DNA of 64,000 bases from Owenia fusiformis. Lineage: Eukaryota > Annelida > Polychaeta > Sabellida > Oweniidae. Made by a program: the position numbers and the translations under genes. Each line of letters opens with the position of its first letter. The first letter of the stretch is position 1. Below, one piece after another: positions 48,301 to 58,800 of the stretch. The notes beneath the pieces were generated by a model. That model did not search any database. It had not been told where the DNA came from and saw only the letters and a program-made list of their open reading frames with translations. The stretch covers positions 6,536,571-6,600,570 of the forward strand of contig CAIIXF020000011.1 of assembly GCA_903813345.2 (NCBI GenBank), given 5' to 3'.

Positions 48301-50995
48301 TGTGACCACCCCCCCCCCCCCCCATCAACTGAACCAATGACCCCACCAGGAGTACATGTAGATATCAGTAGGAGAGTACAAATTGCTGAATATAACTGTC
48401 ACTTTCACTATCCTATTATTTAACTGTCCTGTTGATTGTTAATTGTCCTGTTGATGACATGCTGGGAAAAACATTGCATGTCAGTTATCTAATCAATTCC
48501 TAGCACAAACAACATGCCATTATTAAGCTTCTTAACCACTTTCATTACATCGTTTATAATCATTTTCTGATATACACAAAATCATAGCAGGGCTCTCACC
48601 AGGAAACATTTAGGGTGTCAGGGGTTTCATAAGCAGCAGGCAACAGGCAATTTTCACTGGTTGTTTTCACAAAATCGCCTGTTGTTTTTAGGGACTTTTC
48701 AACTTTTCCATGTTAAATTTATGATTTCTATTAATTCTGCCTGTTGTTTTCATTTATCCTGTTGTGAGAAATTCTAGGGGAACCCCTTGGGTTGGGTGTG
48801 GTGGAAACATCTTCAGAAAAAAACTGTTGAATTATTATGAATCATATTTAATTATATTTTATCCTTTTTACATACTTTTATTATGTATTCAGTCAAGACT
48901 GTGGAAACAATCATGATTTGCCAATAGATTGTGGCGGGAGCTAAAAGAATGATGTGGTGCTGCACCACAGTCTAAAAGCCTAGCAAGAGCCCTGCGTAGT
49001 AGTTTAGCATGTTTGTGCTGGGCCTTAGTGCAGAAGAATGGGGGAAAAACACAATATTTAGAATAAAAACCCACACATAAGACCATTAATTATTCATTAT
49101 ATTTAGAAGTCACATAAACTGACTGTAAAGTGTAAACCTTCAAGAAATCTTATTACCGGAACGATTAAGGGTGGCTGGTGTATGCCATAAAAGAATCATG
49201 GCTAATATCAACCTGCCAGACTTTGATGTAAAAAACATACACTGTAGTTAGCACGTGATATTTCAACATCATTCTTTTTATCTAACTTCATTTGGTTCTG
49301 GAGTTTTTGTTTTTTTCTCACAAAAGTTTTAAAAATAATATCGAAATTGAATGTTTACCATGTAATCAAAATCTCACCGAACTGAGGTTACATCTAGTTT
49401 CTTTAACCAGTTTTGAAATGTTCATAATGTACTCAGAAATACTTTCTGAGGTCGATGACGGACCAGGCCGATTTAGGGGATTGAAGTGAATGAACTGAGT
49501 CATGTGGACATCATTAATTCTATGAATATGCATTGAAACAATTAATTAATTAATTATTGTGTCTTTGATTTACAATAGGAATGATTTAATTTAGGATTAG
49601 ATCATCTTCAAAATACTGATTCATTTAATATTGAAATATGAACATAAACAAGAAAATGCAGCAAACTCCTCGAGTCGAGATCTCCAAGTCAAAATTGCCT
49701 GGCATCAAGATAAAGAAAGATGTAAGGAGTATGCTTACATCGATAAAAACATCACAACAACGTGTTATATTCGTTAAACATGTGAAAATTTGCGCAAACG
49801 AAGGTGGTACGCAATTATCCCGTGCCAGGACTATAGTCCTGCGAACGTGTTATTCTTTTGCCTGTACGATTACAACATGGGAGAATTTTCTAAGCTTCTT
49901 ACACTTAAGATACCTATTTCAATAGATTCCTTGGTATTTAAGCATGCTTTTCGTGTAGTTGAATGTACAATTGTCTGGGTTTATCGGCAGAACAAAGAAA
50001 TTTTCGTTTTTAATCACAATATTTGCGTGTAATATTTAACTTATTTCAACCGTCAAATTCCTCCATTTATTGGTGCTTCCGGGCCACTTCCAGGTCAGTC
50101 AAACGGGGAATCCCCTTTTAAATCCAACCGCCATCTTGGAAATGGATGGAATATCTCTTGATGAAAAAGAAAAATGTTCCCGTTCTGCCGATATACCCAG
50201 ACAATTGTGGATTCAACTACACGAAAATAATGCTAAAATACCCAGGAATCAATTGAAGTAGGTATCTTAAGTGTAAGGGGCGTAGATAATTCTCCCAAGT
50301 TGTAATTGTACAGGCAAAAGAATGCTCTCAATGCAGGACTATAGAGTCCTGGTACGGGATAAGTAGGGCGAAGGGGTGTAACGTCGACGCCATTTTGGGG
50401 TAACTTCGACATGTGGGGTAACTTCGACACCTTGTTGTTTATTTGCTCTAATTTCCGATCTAGGGGGAAGCCATGTTTTTTTTCTCGCATGGATCGAAAT
50501 CTCGCGAGATTTTAATTTTTCCAGAAATCAAACATGGCGGAAAACGGAAATTCTACTTCTAATATGTAAGTGTCGGAGTTACCCCGTCTTTTATGTCGAC
50601 ATTACCCCACACGTCGACATTACACCCCATTGCCCTACGCAAGAGACGTAATATGTCAGTCATCGCTAAAGCTCTGGGGGTCTCTCCCCTCTTAGCAAAC
50701 GTGATCAATGGTTCGATATCTCCCGCAAAGTAGTCACTACGCTCCTACTTTGCGCTGCCTTCGGCAAAGGAGACCTTGAAAAAAAGTCAGCAAAAAAATC
50801 AAGAAAATCGAAAATCAAGTTTGTGTTTTGAAAGAGATGTTGCGAATTCTCACGTTTCAGACACATATTTTTCTAATTGAAAGAAACGATAGTATTAGAC
50901 CTTTGCAACTCACCTGGTGAAGGAGTATTCAATGCATTCTGAGCGACGTTAGGAAGACTTGTATACGGAGTAGAAACATTTCTTGCGGCCGCCAT
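36321..50995 (-). CDS. DEPDC7: DEPDC7-like DEP-domain protein, complete, nine coding exons
   Basis: The exons in order are 50995-50914, 47906-47704, 46510-46326, 42711-42371, 42154-41956, 41381-41003, 40158-39957, 38945-38886 and 36520-36321. All have GT-AG borders and compatible phases, summing to 1851 nt (616 aa plus TAG). It starts MAAARNVSTPYTSLPN. Residues about 28-125 form a DEP domain (FKATQLW, CFTGSDAVDVI, RAKAVKLCQLIMDSKVFE, FYRF). A Ser/Lys-rich linker follows, then the DEPDC7 C-terminal region (DEIWREVALNKLL, PLLDTIL, DPWLTAATECLE) and the final KEKRERLKLLKKNHPEIY block. Vertebrate DEPDC7 is about 510 aa, so the linker is longer here. The order of conserved blocks favours DEPDC7 (or its paralogue DEPDC4) over DEPDC1. 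DEP domains usually mediate membrane or partner binding; the exact role is unknown here. The gene is head to head with TCP11L. Confidence 0.93.
36552..36739. repeat. 50-bp tandem repeat, 3.8 copies, DEPDC7 last intron
   Basis: The unit starts AATATGAGCTTCATTGCAAA and recurs at 36552, 36602, 36652 and 36702. It begins 31 bp from the last-exon acceptor, so it occupies the branch-point and upstream intron region. Confidence 0.95.
37455..37535. repeat. 19-bp repeat flanked by inverted CAATCCAAG
   Basis: Four units of AAGTATATTTTTCAGTTTC, bracketed by GTGCAATCCAAG and CTTGGATTGCAAG. Each unit contains a TTTTTCAG acceptor-like string on the plus strand, but the host gene is on the minus strand. 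Confidence 0.85.
38010..38570. mobile_element. MITE, GTCACCACCTG family, expanded by internal repeats
   Basis: It begins ACAAGGCATTAACATGACAA then TGTCACCACCTAG, and ends TTTCTGGTGGTGACATAAC. The interior (38074-38470) is about three degenerate 115-130 bp units containing GAACTTCTGAGAACTTG and AAGACCTTTTTGACCTTTTT. Confidence 0.75.
40069..40698 (-). repeat. Four tandem copies of a DEPDC7 exon 7 acceptor-side segment
   Basis: A 158-164 bp unit covering the intron end, the acceptor (TTTCAG|GGCAGTAAC) and the first 90 nt of exon 7 recurs, starting (plus coordinates) at 40069, 40233, 40391 and 40549. Only the lowest copy continues into the full exon and its donor at 39957/39956. The three upstream copies are truncated pseudo-exons with intact acceptors but no good donor. 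Confidence 0.9.
43622..45163 (+). CDS. LINE reverse transcriptase, C-terminal part (513 codons open)
   Basis: The retroelement polymerase copies its RNA at a nicked target. Motifs in order: GPDN (residues 20-23), HYRPISLLS (76-84), DLSKAFDTLNH with the first catalytic Asp (148-158), GVPQGTILGPLLF (204-216), YADD with the catalytic Asp pair (235-238), NKTNFIIF and FLG..ID thereafter. The endonuclease domain and the start of the RT are missing, so the ATG at 43622 lies in flanking DNA or the junction and is not the original start. There is no internal stop over 500 codons. The motif style fits the Jockey/CR1 side of non-LTR elements, but I cannot assign a clade. It lies antisense to DEPDC7 within its third intron. 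Confidence 0.9.
   Translation: MIFAPKWLLKCTQLSDSAAGPDNFKPIVIKECSEFLGFPIMHVINLSFSSGVFPDKLKFAKVIPIHKKDRTDVFNHYRPISLLSVFSKIFEKCIYIRTFDFLEKQNVFYAHQYGFKKNHSTFMALLKFVETVRLAIDKKKLCLGIMCDLSKAFDTLNHTILLKKLDHYGIRGTALKWFQSYLSDRSQIVEIDDTTSDIANFTCGVPQGTILGPLLFIIYINDIYKCSEKAEMFLYADDTNILFSGDNLDEINSTANKELSIINEWFKCNKVALNPNKTNFIIFKTAQKEIDYSKVNLTMNNVPLERKSVCNFLGTLIDEHLSWKAHINYVETKISKTLGVIHRVKHLLDKKSLKHIYYSLIYSYLNYNLIVWGNVPPSSLNKIHRLQKQFIRIYDTNCKLRDHTAPFFKNANILNIFQIFKVSILTYLFKCIKGTDPTSKNQFSYYFTPNNIIHRHETRQQFKLRSATFRTNIGKYSISKQGPDLWNILPDEVTKCNSIPLFKKKIKSFLINQ
43665..45560 (+). mobile_element. 5'-truncated non-LTR retrotransposon (LINE) inserted in the mariner
   Basis: The left junction is near 43665, where sequence starts abruptly inside a reverse-transcriptase frame. 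The 3' end is an (AAATG)-type tail at 45525-45560 after a 390-bp 3' UTR. Truncated start, simple-repeat tail and uninterrupted frame are typical of a fairly recent LINE insertion. Confidence 0.8.
45631..45861 (+). pseudogene. mariner transposase, C-terminal remnant
   Basis: The open stretch reads YSLDMAPSDF and ends KRYERWVQIRGKYVEK before a stop. These match the third catalytic Asp region and C-terminus of mariner DD34D transposases (typically SPDLAPSDY ... GDYVEK). The N-terminal and central parts, including the first two catalytic Asp residues, are missing, so it is inactive. The LINE separates it from the left mariner end. Confidence 0.8.
46850..46990. repeat. Dispersed repeat, copy 2 (related to 2330-2535)
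   Basis: It shares AATCATGCAGTTTTTCACC, CATTCTGAGCA, TGTCAAAAGTGAACC and TCCTGGCTATGGGCCTG with the copy at 2330, in the same order. Located in DEPDC7 intron 2. Confidence 0.65.
48102..48134. repeat. Short perfect hairpin
   Basis: Arms CATGGGCTTTCAA and TTGAAAGCCCATG pair perfectly around a 7-nt loop. In DEPDC7 intron 1; no family recognised. Confidence 0.7.
49795..50375. repeat. Inverted repeat with about 135-bp arms in DEPDC7 intron 1
   Basis: Left arm about 49797-49935 and right arm about 50240-50375 share CGTGCCAGGACTATAG, TTCTTTTGCCTGTAC, GGGAGAATT and ACACTTAAGATACCTA in inverted order. The loop holds a CGCCATCTTGGAAATGGATGG segment and a short frame (MDGISLDEKEK). I do not regard that frame as a gene. 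Confidence 0.7.
50366..50635 (+). mobile_element. TIR element carrying a TCTCGCGAGA motif and a start-codon/donor unit
   Basis: The ends GGGCGAAGGGGTGTAACGTC and, inverted, GGGCAATGGGGTGTAATGTC are flanked by TA. Subterminal GGGGTAACTTCGACA-type repeats pair as well. The middle holds TCTCGCGAGA (50500-50509) and ATGGCGGAAAAC (50533), then AATAT|GTAAGT, a strong splice donor. It lies about 280 bp inside DEPDC7 intron 1, pointing toward TCP11L. Confidence 0.7.
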
Positions 50996-51163
50996 ACTTT
51001 TAAACTTTTTATCCCGACAAGCCCTCTCAACTTCCGGTATGACGTCACATCCGTAAACAAAACTTGCAGCATTTTTCTATTTCGCAGGTTTCTCGAACTT
51101 TCTCTTCGATTTATTAACTGCCCTCATATTTAAAAGTGATATCAACAAAACAGAGGTGCACAT
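50996..51163. promoter_or_regulatory. Bidirectional DEPDC7/TCP11L promoter and TCP11L noncoding first exon
   Basis: Only 168 bp separate the DEPDC7 ATG from a strong plus-strand donor (CACAT|GTAAGT) at 51163, which would end the TCP11L leader exon and join the acceptor at 52839. Between them are ACTTCCGG (51030-51037, ETS type) and a perfect TGACGTCA (51040-51047, CREB/ATF type). No TATA box is evident. These motifs are typical of TATA-less bidirectional promoters. Confidence 0.65.
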
Positions 51164-52854
51164 GTAAGTATCTAGACCATTTCTAAGTTTTTTCCGTGTC
51201 CGTTTAATGTCCAATCAGTACGCAAATGTAAGCTGAAGTTAGGGTATATTTATGGCGTAATTCCATGATTGAATATTCACAGCTGATGGTTCAAGGTAAG
51301 GTTAGGTTTGTTGTGATAATTAGCATAAAAATATTTTTTTATGATGTTCCTGTAATCATATTTGTAGTTTGATACTTTTTTCACATCCTATGCAAGTTCC
51401 AATTACTTCAAACAAAAAGTTGAAAGCCAGTTGCCAGTTCAATCGAGGCTATTGTACACTCAGTCATTAGTGATTGGGTTGCAGATGGGGGGGGGGGGGT
51501 GCTCACTCAAATGCAGAAGTTAACATGATTGGAAAATTTGAACAGGAAAAACAGCGTATCATTTACAATTTTCAGATTGGTGTATATATACAGCTGTATC
51601 AGTCGCCAGACATGCTTCTACATATTCAATGGTTCTTTGATGGTTTTATGATAAATCCTGTTCAATGGACCATTGCATGGGGTTGAGTTTACCTCTTTCA
51701 AAGGCTGACTAATCTGATAGAACAGATTTAGATTTTGCACACCCCATATCACCCACTTCTCCAAATATTCCCGACATCTCCATTTGTGAAAGCAAACAGA
51801 GGATGGAGATGTGCAATGGCTGTTCTATCAAATCAGTCAGTCTTTGAAATAAGTAAGATAAAGTACAATACAAGTACCTACTTCATAATTAGTTTTTAAT
51901 TAGAACCTATATATTTAATTATGCATTTTAGCAACAACTTAAAAACATTAAAAACTTTCAACTTACAGTCAGATTCAAAATTCTATTGAGTACTTTGAAT
52001 TAAAAAAATAAGCAATTAAATGACCATATTGCAACAGTATATGGAAAAATAGAAACATTTATATTTATCCTAACTTTTATTTATTTCAGATAGTTATGTA
52101 TAATGTGCAGCTAAGCTGTGGCCTTTTGTAATTTAGGAAGTTTCAGCCATGTTAATTTTTTACGAAAATAACATGGCAGAGAAGTATCAAAATATAAGGG
52201 GCCACATATATGATAGCCAAACTACAAAACAAATCAAAATATACAAAAGTAAGGCCATGTATGAATGTTTCTATTTTTCTTATACTGTTTCAATTTGGTC
52301 CTTTGATTGTTTTTTAGATTCAAAATACTCAATGTTTTTTTTTACTTTAATGTTTATTTTAAAGAAATTAAAAAATCCTGAATGATTCCCTATCATTTGT
52401 TCACTGGTGCCTACACTGGTAATTTATTAAAGCCATGGTATAGCACATGATGTGTTATGCTGTGCCAATTGCTAATTGTGTTTGCATCCTATGGTTTACT
52501 TTACAGCCAAAATTAGGACAATTCAATATAATAGACCTTCACACACCAGGATGTTTTTTATAATTGTTTTAGTTAGACCTGCATCCTTTTGGAAACCATT
52601 TATTAGTTGTTGGCAGCTTGCCTCTTTCAAGTCAAGTCTTTCTGAGAACTGTTTAATATTAGAAGGTACATGTATGGTAATTGTATCTATTTAAATTGCT
52701 AATGCAGCAGGCTGAGATTTTCATTTTAAATGAACTGAAGAGAAAAGTTTCATAAAATACATTTTTTAAGGATTATAAACATAATACACACATATGTATT
52801 ATGTAGAAGTAATATGTTTAGTTATAACTGTTATTTCAGTTCATATACCCTGAT

Positions 52855-55800
52855 ATGGCAAGCAAGGACAATGACGATGGATTAGATGACTCGATGAATG
52901 GTGCAGAATTCCCGCTACAGGGCCCTGATGATTCAACACTGAACTCATCTGGTGGATCGAGTGGTCTTGCCTCATCCAATGACAGCACATCAATGCCAAC
53001 TAAACGCATGAAACCAACACCACCCAGTCCAGCAAAGGCATTCATGGTCGCAGGTACATGTTATTTTTACTGCAGTTTCATAGCTTACCATGAAGTACAT
53101 GTACTTCTGTATTGTTAAAACAGGTGCCTCGCGTCTGAAAAGTCCTCGCCCCTTGGGCATCCATGACTATTTTTTTGCAGTTGGAAATTGACTTGGTGGT
53201 TCCTTATCCTTAATACTAAAAGAGTTTTCTGATATTTTTTCATTTTTTATTTTGATTTAAAATCCATGCTCTGTTCGATACAACTATTTTGTGATTTGAT
53301 CAAAGGATGTAGTTATGCTATATGTACATGCACTGGTGGAACTGGGGGGGCTGGGGGCCCAGCCCCCCCCCCCCCCTTGGGTGGGCCCAAAAAGATTTTG
53401 GGCCAAAAATACCTTAAGGCCTTAAAAGTGGGCCTTTCCGGTCATTACTGAGCCTTATAAGGCCTTACTTTTTAATTTCAGGCCAAATTTTGAAGAAAAC
53501 GGGTCTCTAAATTTGGGCCCACTTTTGGGTTTTAGGGGCCCAAAATTTTTTTCGGAAGTTTTTTTCGCAATGTACATCGGTAATGTAATTTGGATTTTAA
53601 ATATCCATAGAAAATTATAGAAAAATCAGATTCTATGCTTAGAAATACTTGACTTTTTCATCACTTTAATCTTATGTTTACCATCTTATAGTTTTCATTT
53701 CATTTTTCAGCATCGCCTCCACAGTTTGTGTCATTTGATCAATTGATGTCCGCAGCCAATGGGGTAACAAACATGGCTCTTGCACATGAGATAGCTGTCG
53801 ATAATAATTTCAAATTGGAAAAATTTGAACCAGATTCTAACAGGTAATTCATTATACATGTATATGTATTAATTGGTATCTCATCATTTGTGTCCTAAAA
53901 ACACAAGAGCAAACATTTAAATATCACAAATGTATCAGTTTATCAGAAAGAAAACATTTAAATCATCCAATCTTCTTGTAAAATTTGATTGAGAAACAGA
54001 ATTTGATGCACCTCCCATTCGCCTTGTATGACCGATATTCATCTACCACAAGTGGTGACATATTGTAATAGTCTCCAACTTTTTTTGAATGGCTGTTGGT
54101 GGTTGGCATTTGGCGTTTAGCATCTGTAACAAATGGCAGATGAAATGACTTTTTTGATTTTAATGCCTTGTTTGATATGCAATTTAGAATGTGAACTACA
54201 TATCTGTAAACTACATGCCTGTTTACTTTATTCCTTGCTGATACTAATCTTTTACCTAATTTTCCATATTAAAATGTGAATGTCACAATATTTATTTTTG
54301 AATTATTTCGTATTTTGGCAGTATTGAGAAACAAGTAAAGGAGGTAATGCACAAGGCATTTTGGGATAGCTTGAGTGAGAAATTGAGTGCTGAGCCGCCA
54401 GATTACTCTCACGCAGTAGTTCTCCTTGAGGAAGTGAAACAGGTTAGTATGTTAGCAAAATTATGGGATATAGTACACTAAGAAAATATTTACGCATACC
54501 TTTTACATATTTTTATGTACACAAGTTGCGGTCAGTGGCCGGTGTTTGGCATCTGTATCAAATGGCAGGTAGTGAAACAGGTAAGTATGTGAGTAAAATT
54601 ATGGGATATAGTATACTAAAAAAGTAACCATCTGGTATTTATGCACACTTTTTACATATTTTTATGTCACCACCACAAGTTGCTGTCAGTGGTCGGTGTT
54701 CGGCATCTGTATCAAATGGCAGGTGGTGACATTTTGCCAATTAATGCCTTGTTTATTTGTCATGGCGTTGTCTGTTACATTAATTTCCCAAATCTCAGAA
54801 ATATTCTCTTTTTCTATAATAAAACCTGGCTCTTTTACAGATCAATTTAGATCAAAGGAATGGTATCGATATGGGGAAATGAATTGAACCTGGCTCTTTT
54901 TCAGATCAATTTAGATCAAAGGATTGGTATCGATATGGGGAAATGAATTGAACATATCATTTCTCTTTAAACCAGTCATCAAAACATTCTGAAAATTTTG
55001 CACATCGTCAATGTAATGATCATCTTTTGAATGGTTACAATTTAATTTGAAAAAATATATATACTTTTCTCTATATTCAGTATATTGTTTCAGAGAATAC
55101 ATCAGCCACTTCTATTGTTCTTGGTATCATATGTTTTGAATGAAATGAAACATCTAACCCAACCTCATTGGAACAAAATGACATAAACACAACATGTTTA
55201 GGTCTCTCAATATTGTAGTTGTACAAAGGAAAGTTTGGTTCATTTAAAAAAAGTATCTTGTCAATGAAATAAAAGGTTTACTTTAATTTATCTATTTTTA
55301 GGGTTTTTTCTTTTAATTTTTGAATACTTTTTGTTAAATTAACATTATTTGTTTCAAGTTGTTACCGAGGCGATGTATTTTGACGTCACGCATGATCGCA
55401 TTATATTCCTAGAATCAATAAGAAAAAAGCAAACTTCCAAAACATGATGTCATTAACATCAGGGCTTGTTCACTTGAGGGAAAAGTGAAACATAGAAGCA
55501 AGAAAAGAAATTTATGATTTCTGTTTTTTCTTGTAAAAAATGTTTACAAAAACAGTTAAAATATGTATAAATGATTTTCACATTAAATTGTTGTCAATCA
55601 GTGACCATTACATAAAGGACCATGTTTATTACAGAATGTTTTCAATAATTTGTTCAAAAGAAAAACAATGTTGTTGCATATCGATACCAATCCTTTAAAT
55701 TGCACGTTACATGGCATGTGACTCAGTCAAATCATAATGCATCCTTTTTAGGATGCATAAATTTAAGTTCACATATGTAAACATTCTGAAACTGCACAAG

Positions 55801-58800
55801 CCTCTCATTCTATTTTAACAAATAGTCTGAAAACCATTGTATATCACTTCTTAAAAAAGTGATATTCAATGATTTCGATTTTCTCAAAGTTTTTTATTAA
55901 AGACCCACTATGCATATTTTCAAAATTCTTTAGCAAAATAGACTTGCTTTTGGACTTCATAGTATTTCCAATGGATTGATAAATATTTTATCTCTCATTG
56001 GACGCCAAAAACAGCTCAAACGGGCAACATCAAAGCTTACAATAAATTATCAAAAACTATTCAGAAATATTTCCCAAGAAATAAAACGCAAAACAGGTTT
56101 GAGACAAATTATTACCTTGTATTTTGATTTATTGTTATATGAAGGAAATAAGAAATAAATAAAAAATAAAAAATTGTATACATGTCTTAGAAATGCAATT
56201 AACCCTCCACATGCTACCTGTGCTCCCTCTTTAACCCTCCAGATGCTGCTTGAGGTTCTCCTCCCCCAACACACAAGATTACGAACTCTCATCAACGAGG
56301 TCCTGGACATGGAGCTCATTAAACAGAAAATAGCAAACAACGCCCTGGACTTCCATTATTACGCAGAGTTCGTCATCGGGATCATGGCTCAGTTATGTGC
56401 ACCTGCTCGGGATGATAGTATCAGAGAACTCAAAGATCAAAAGGAAATAGTGCCATTATTCAGGTAAGGGAATATTTCATTTCATTTCGTTTGCGTTGCA
56501 ATTATCTCGCACAGACACCATAGGGCATATATGTATAGTAGGATAATGTAACTTGATATCTTAAGGTAGAAACACCGCCTGGTATTAATCTCACAGTAAC
56601 TGATATCCTTATCCTGGCTAGGACCACAGACAGTTCTAGCTATCACAGACATTTACACTTATACAGCACCTTTCCTCCCATATCCCTTCCCCATCCCTTT
56701 CCCACCCCATCCCCATCCCTCCCCATCTCTCCCCATCCCTATATACATATCAACCATGTTGAAGCTGTGCCCAGCCTAGACATAAGCTCTGACTAGACCC
56801 TAGTCGAGCTCCAGGACACCTCATAAAACAATCATTGGTATACTGAGTTGTAGGCCCTGTAAATCACCCTCCCCAATGGACACCCCAATCCCAGACACGA
56901 GCAGTGTCAGGCCAAAAGACAAGGTTGGTTTTACCCAGCCACTGATCTGACATACAAGCATGTCTAAGCTCTGCCCAGCCTAGACATAAGCTCTGACTAG
57001 ACCCTAGTCAAGCTCCAGTACACGTCATAAAACAATCATTGGTGTACTGAGTTGTAGCCCTGTATGTCAACCTCCCCAATGGACACCCCTATCCATCTTA
57101 TACTTTACAAATACAACTTACAAATATTTTGGTACTATTATGTCACCACCACATGTCACCACAAGAAGTGTTGGTGACATATTGTTATAGTTTGGTGGTT
57201 GGTGTTCTTCATTCATCAGCATCTGTAACAAATGGCAAGTGGTAACATTTTGCATGGTAATGCCTTGTTTGTATTTGATTTTTGTCGCCATTTCTCATCC
57301 GTTACCATATCCATATTGAAATGATCTGATATCTTCATATGCTGTATCATTGACCAATTTATTTGCTGTACAATATCATATGTGTTTTATAATATATAAA
57401 ATAAAACAATTTACAGTATTATAGATGTCGCTTATGGTGTTTAAATCAAAATAGATGTTAATTCATAATAGATGTCACTTGTGTATTCCAGGGAGATGTT
57501 TGCAATACTCGAGTTGATGAAACGAGACATGGCAAATTACACAATACAGCAGATGAGGCCTTATATCCAATCTCAGTCTGTTGAATATGAGAAACAAAAA
57601 TTTACAGACTTTCTTAAAGCGCAACAAGGTTTTTATATTTTTTATGAATTTTTAATTTTGAAAAGATAAACCTTAGGAGGGAGGTAAGCACCCATAATGC
57701 ATGGCTCCCATCTTCATTGTAGATACACATGTAGATAAGATCAAAGTATGATAGGTACTTATTCCCTCCTCCGTAACATAGCTTACAATAAGTCTAACCC
57801 CTCCCTTTGATGTTGTAACATGAAGATTCTATGTCCTTAAAACTTAGTTTAAATAGTGCACTGAACTATGTGTCTCATGCTTACCCTTATGCAGGTAGGT
57901 GGTTGGAGGGGGTAGGGTTGGTATCAAATTGATTTTGTAACTTCCGATCACATGTAGATAGGATCTCATATTGCATTACTTTCACTCCAAGTATTGTATT
58001 ACTTTTGTTGTAATGAAATGAAAATCTTAACGTAATAACGATATATTGTTATACAATTTTGTAGATGTTGGAGTCGATGGTCTTGAATTAACAAAGGAAT
58101 GGCTTGAGCGAAGCAAATCTCGTCTTGAATCTTTAAATAAAGATGTCCCAGCATCCTCCAGTATAACCATGGTTACACCGGCATCCATATTGAATCAGGC
58201 TTACATGGAGATATTCAGTTGGGACAATGAAAGGCTCTATCCAGAGGTAAAGCCTCAGTCACATTTGCTCTATGGCGGGCATACGGTGGCCATAGCTTAT
58301 TGTACTGCTTATCCCTATGTTAAATGCTTGATATTTCTCTCGATTTGGGGAAGCTACGACCACCGTATGGTTGCTGTAAATCGATGTGACTGACGCATAA
58401 CTGGTTGTCTTTAAAGTTGGTTATTAAATTCTACACAGAATCTGTTTCATTCAGGGACAATCCAAGTGTCCTGAACAAAAAATAAATTAATTTTGTAAGG
58501 GGGAGGGTGGCAATGATGATTTCAATTGCATGATGTTCACATTTTGATTCAAGGGAAAAGCTTAAATAAGCAAGTTTCATAAATCATTATGAAATTCAAC
58601 TTCATTTTTCCCTAACTGGCAATATATGGACACAATCGTGCTGGACCACTGGTAAGAAATCTATGAAATGGTACCTTAGAATTTCTTATTCTGAATTTTG
58701 TTTTTTCAAAGGCAATGTTCAGGAAATGATGCACCACATTTAATCCAATTATCCCTCCTACCCTTCAAACATGCTCCCAACAATAGTACTTGGGCTCACA

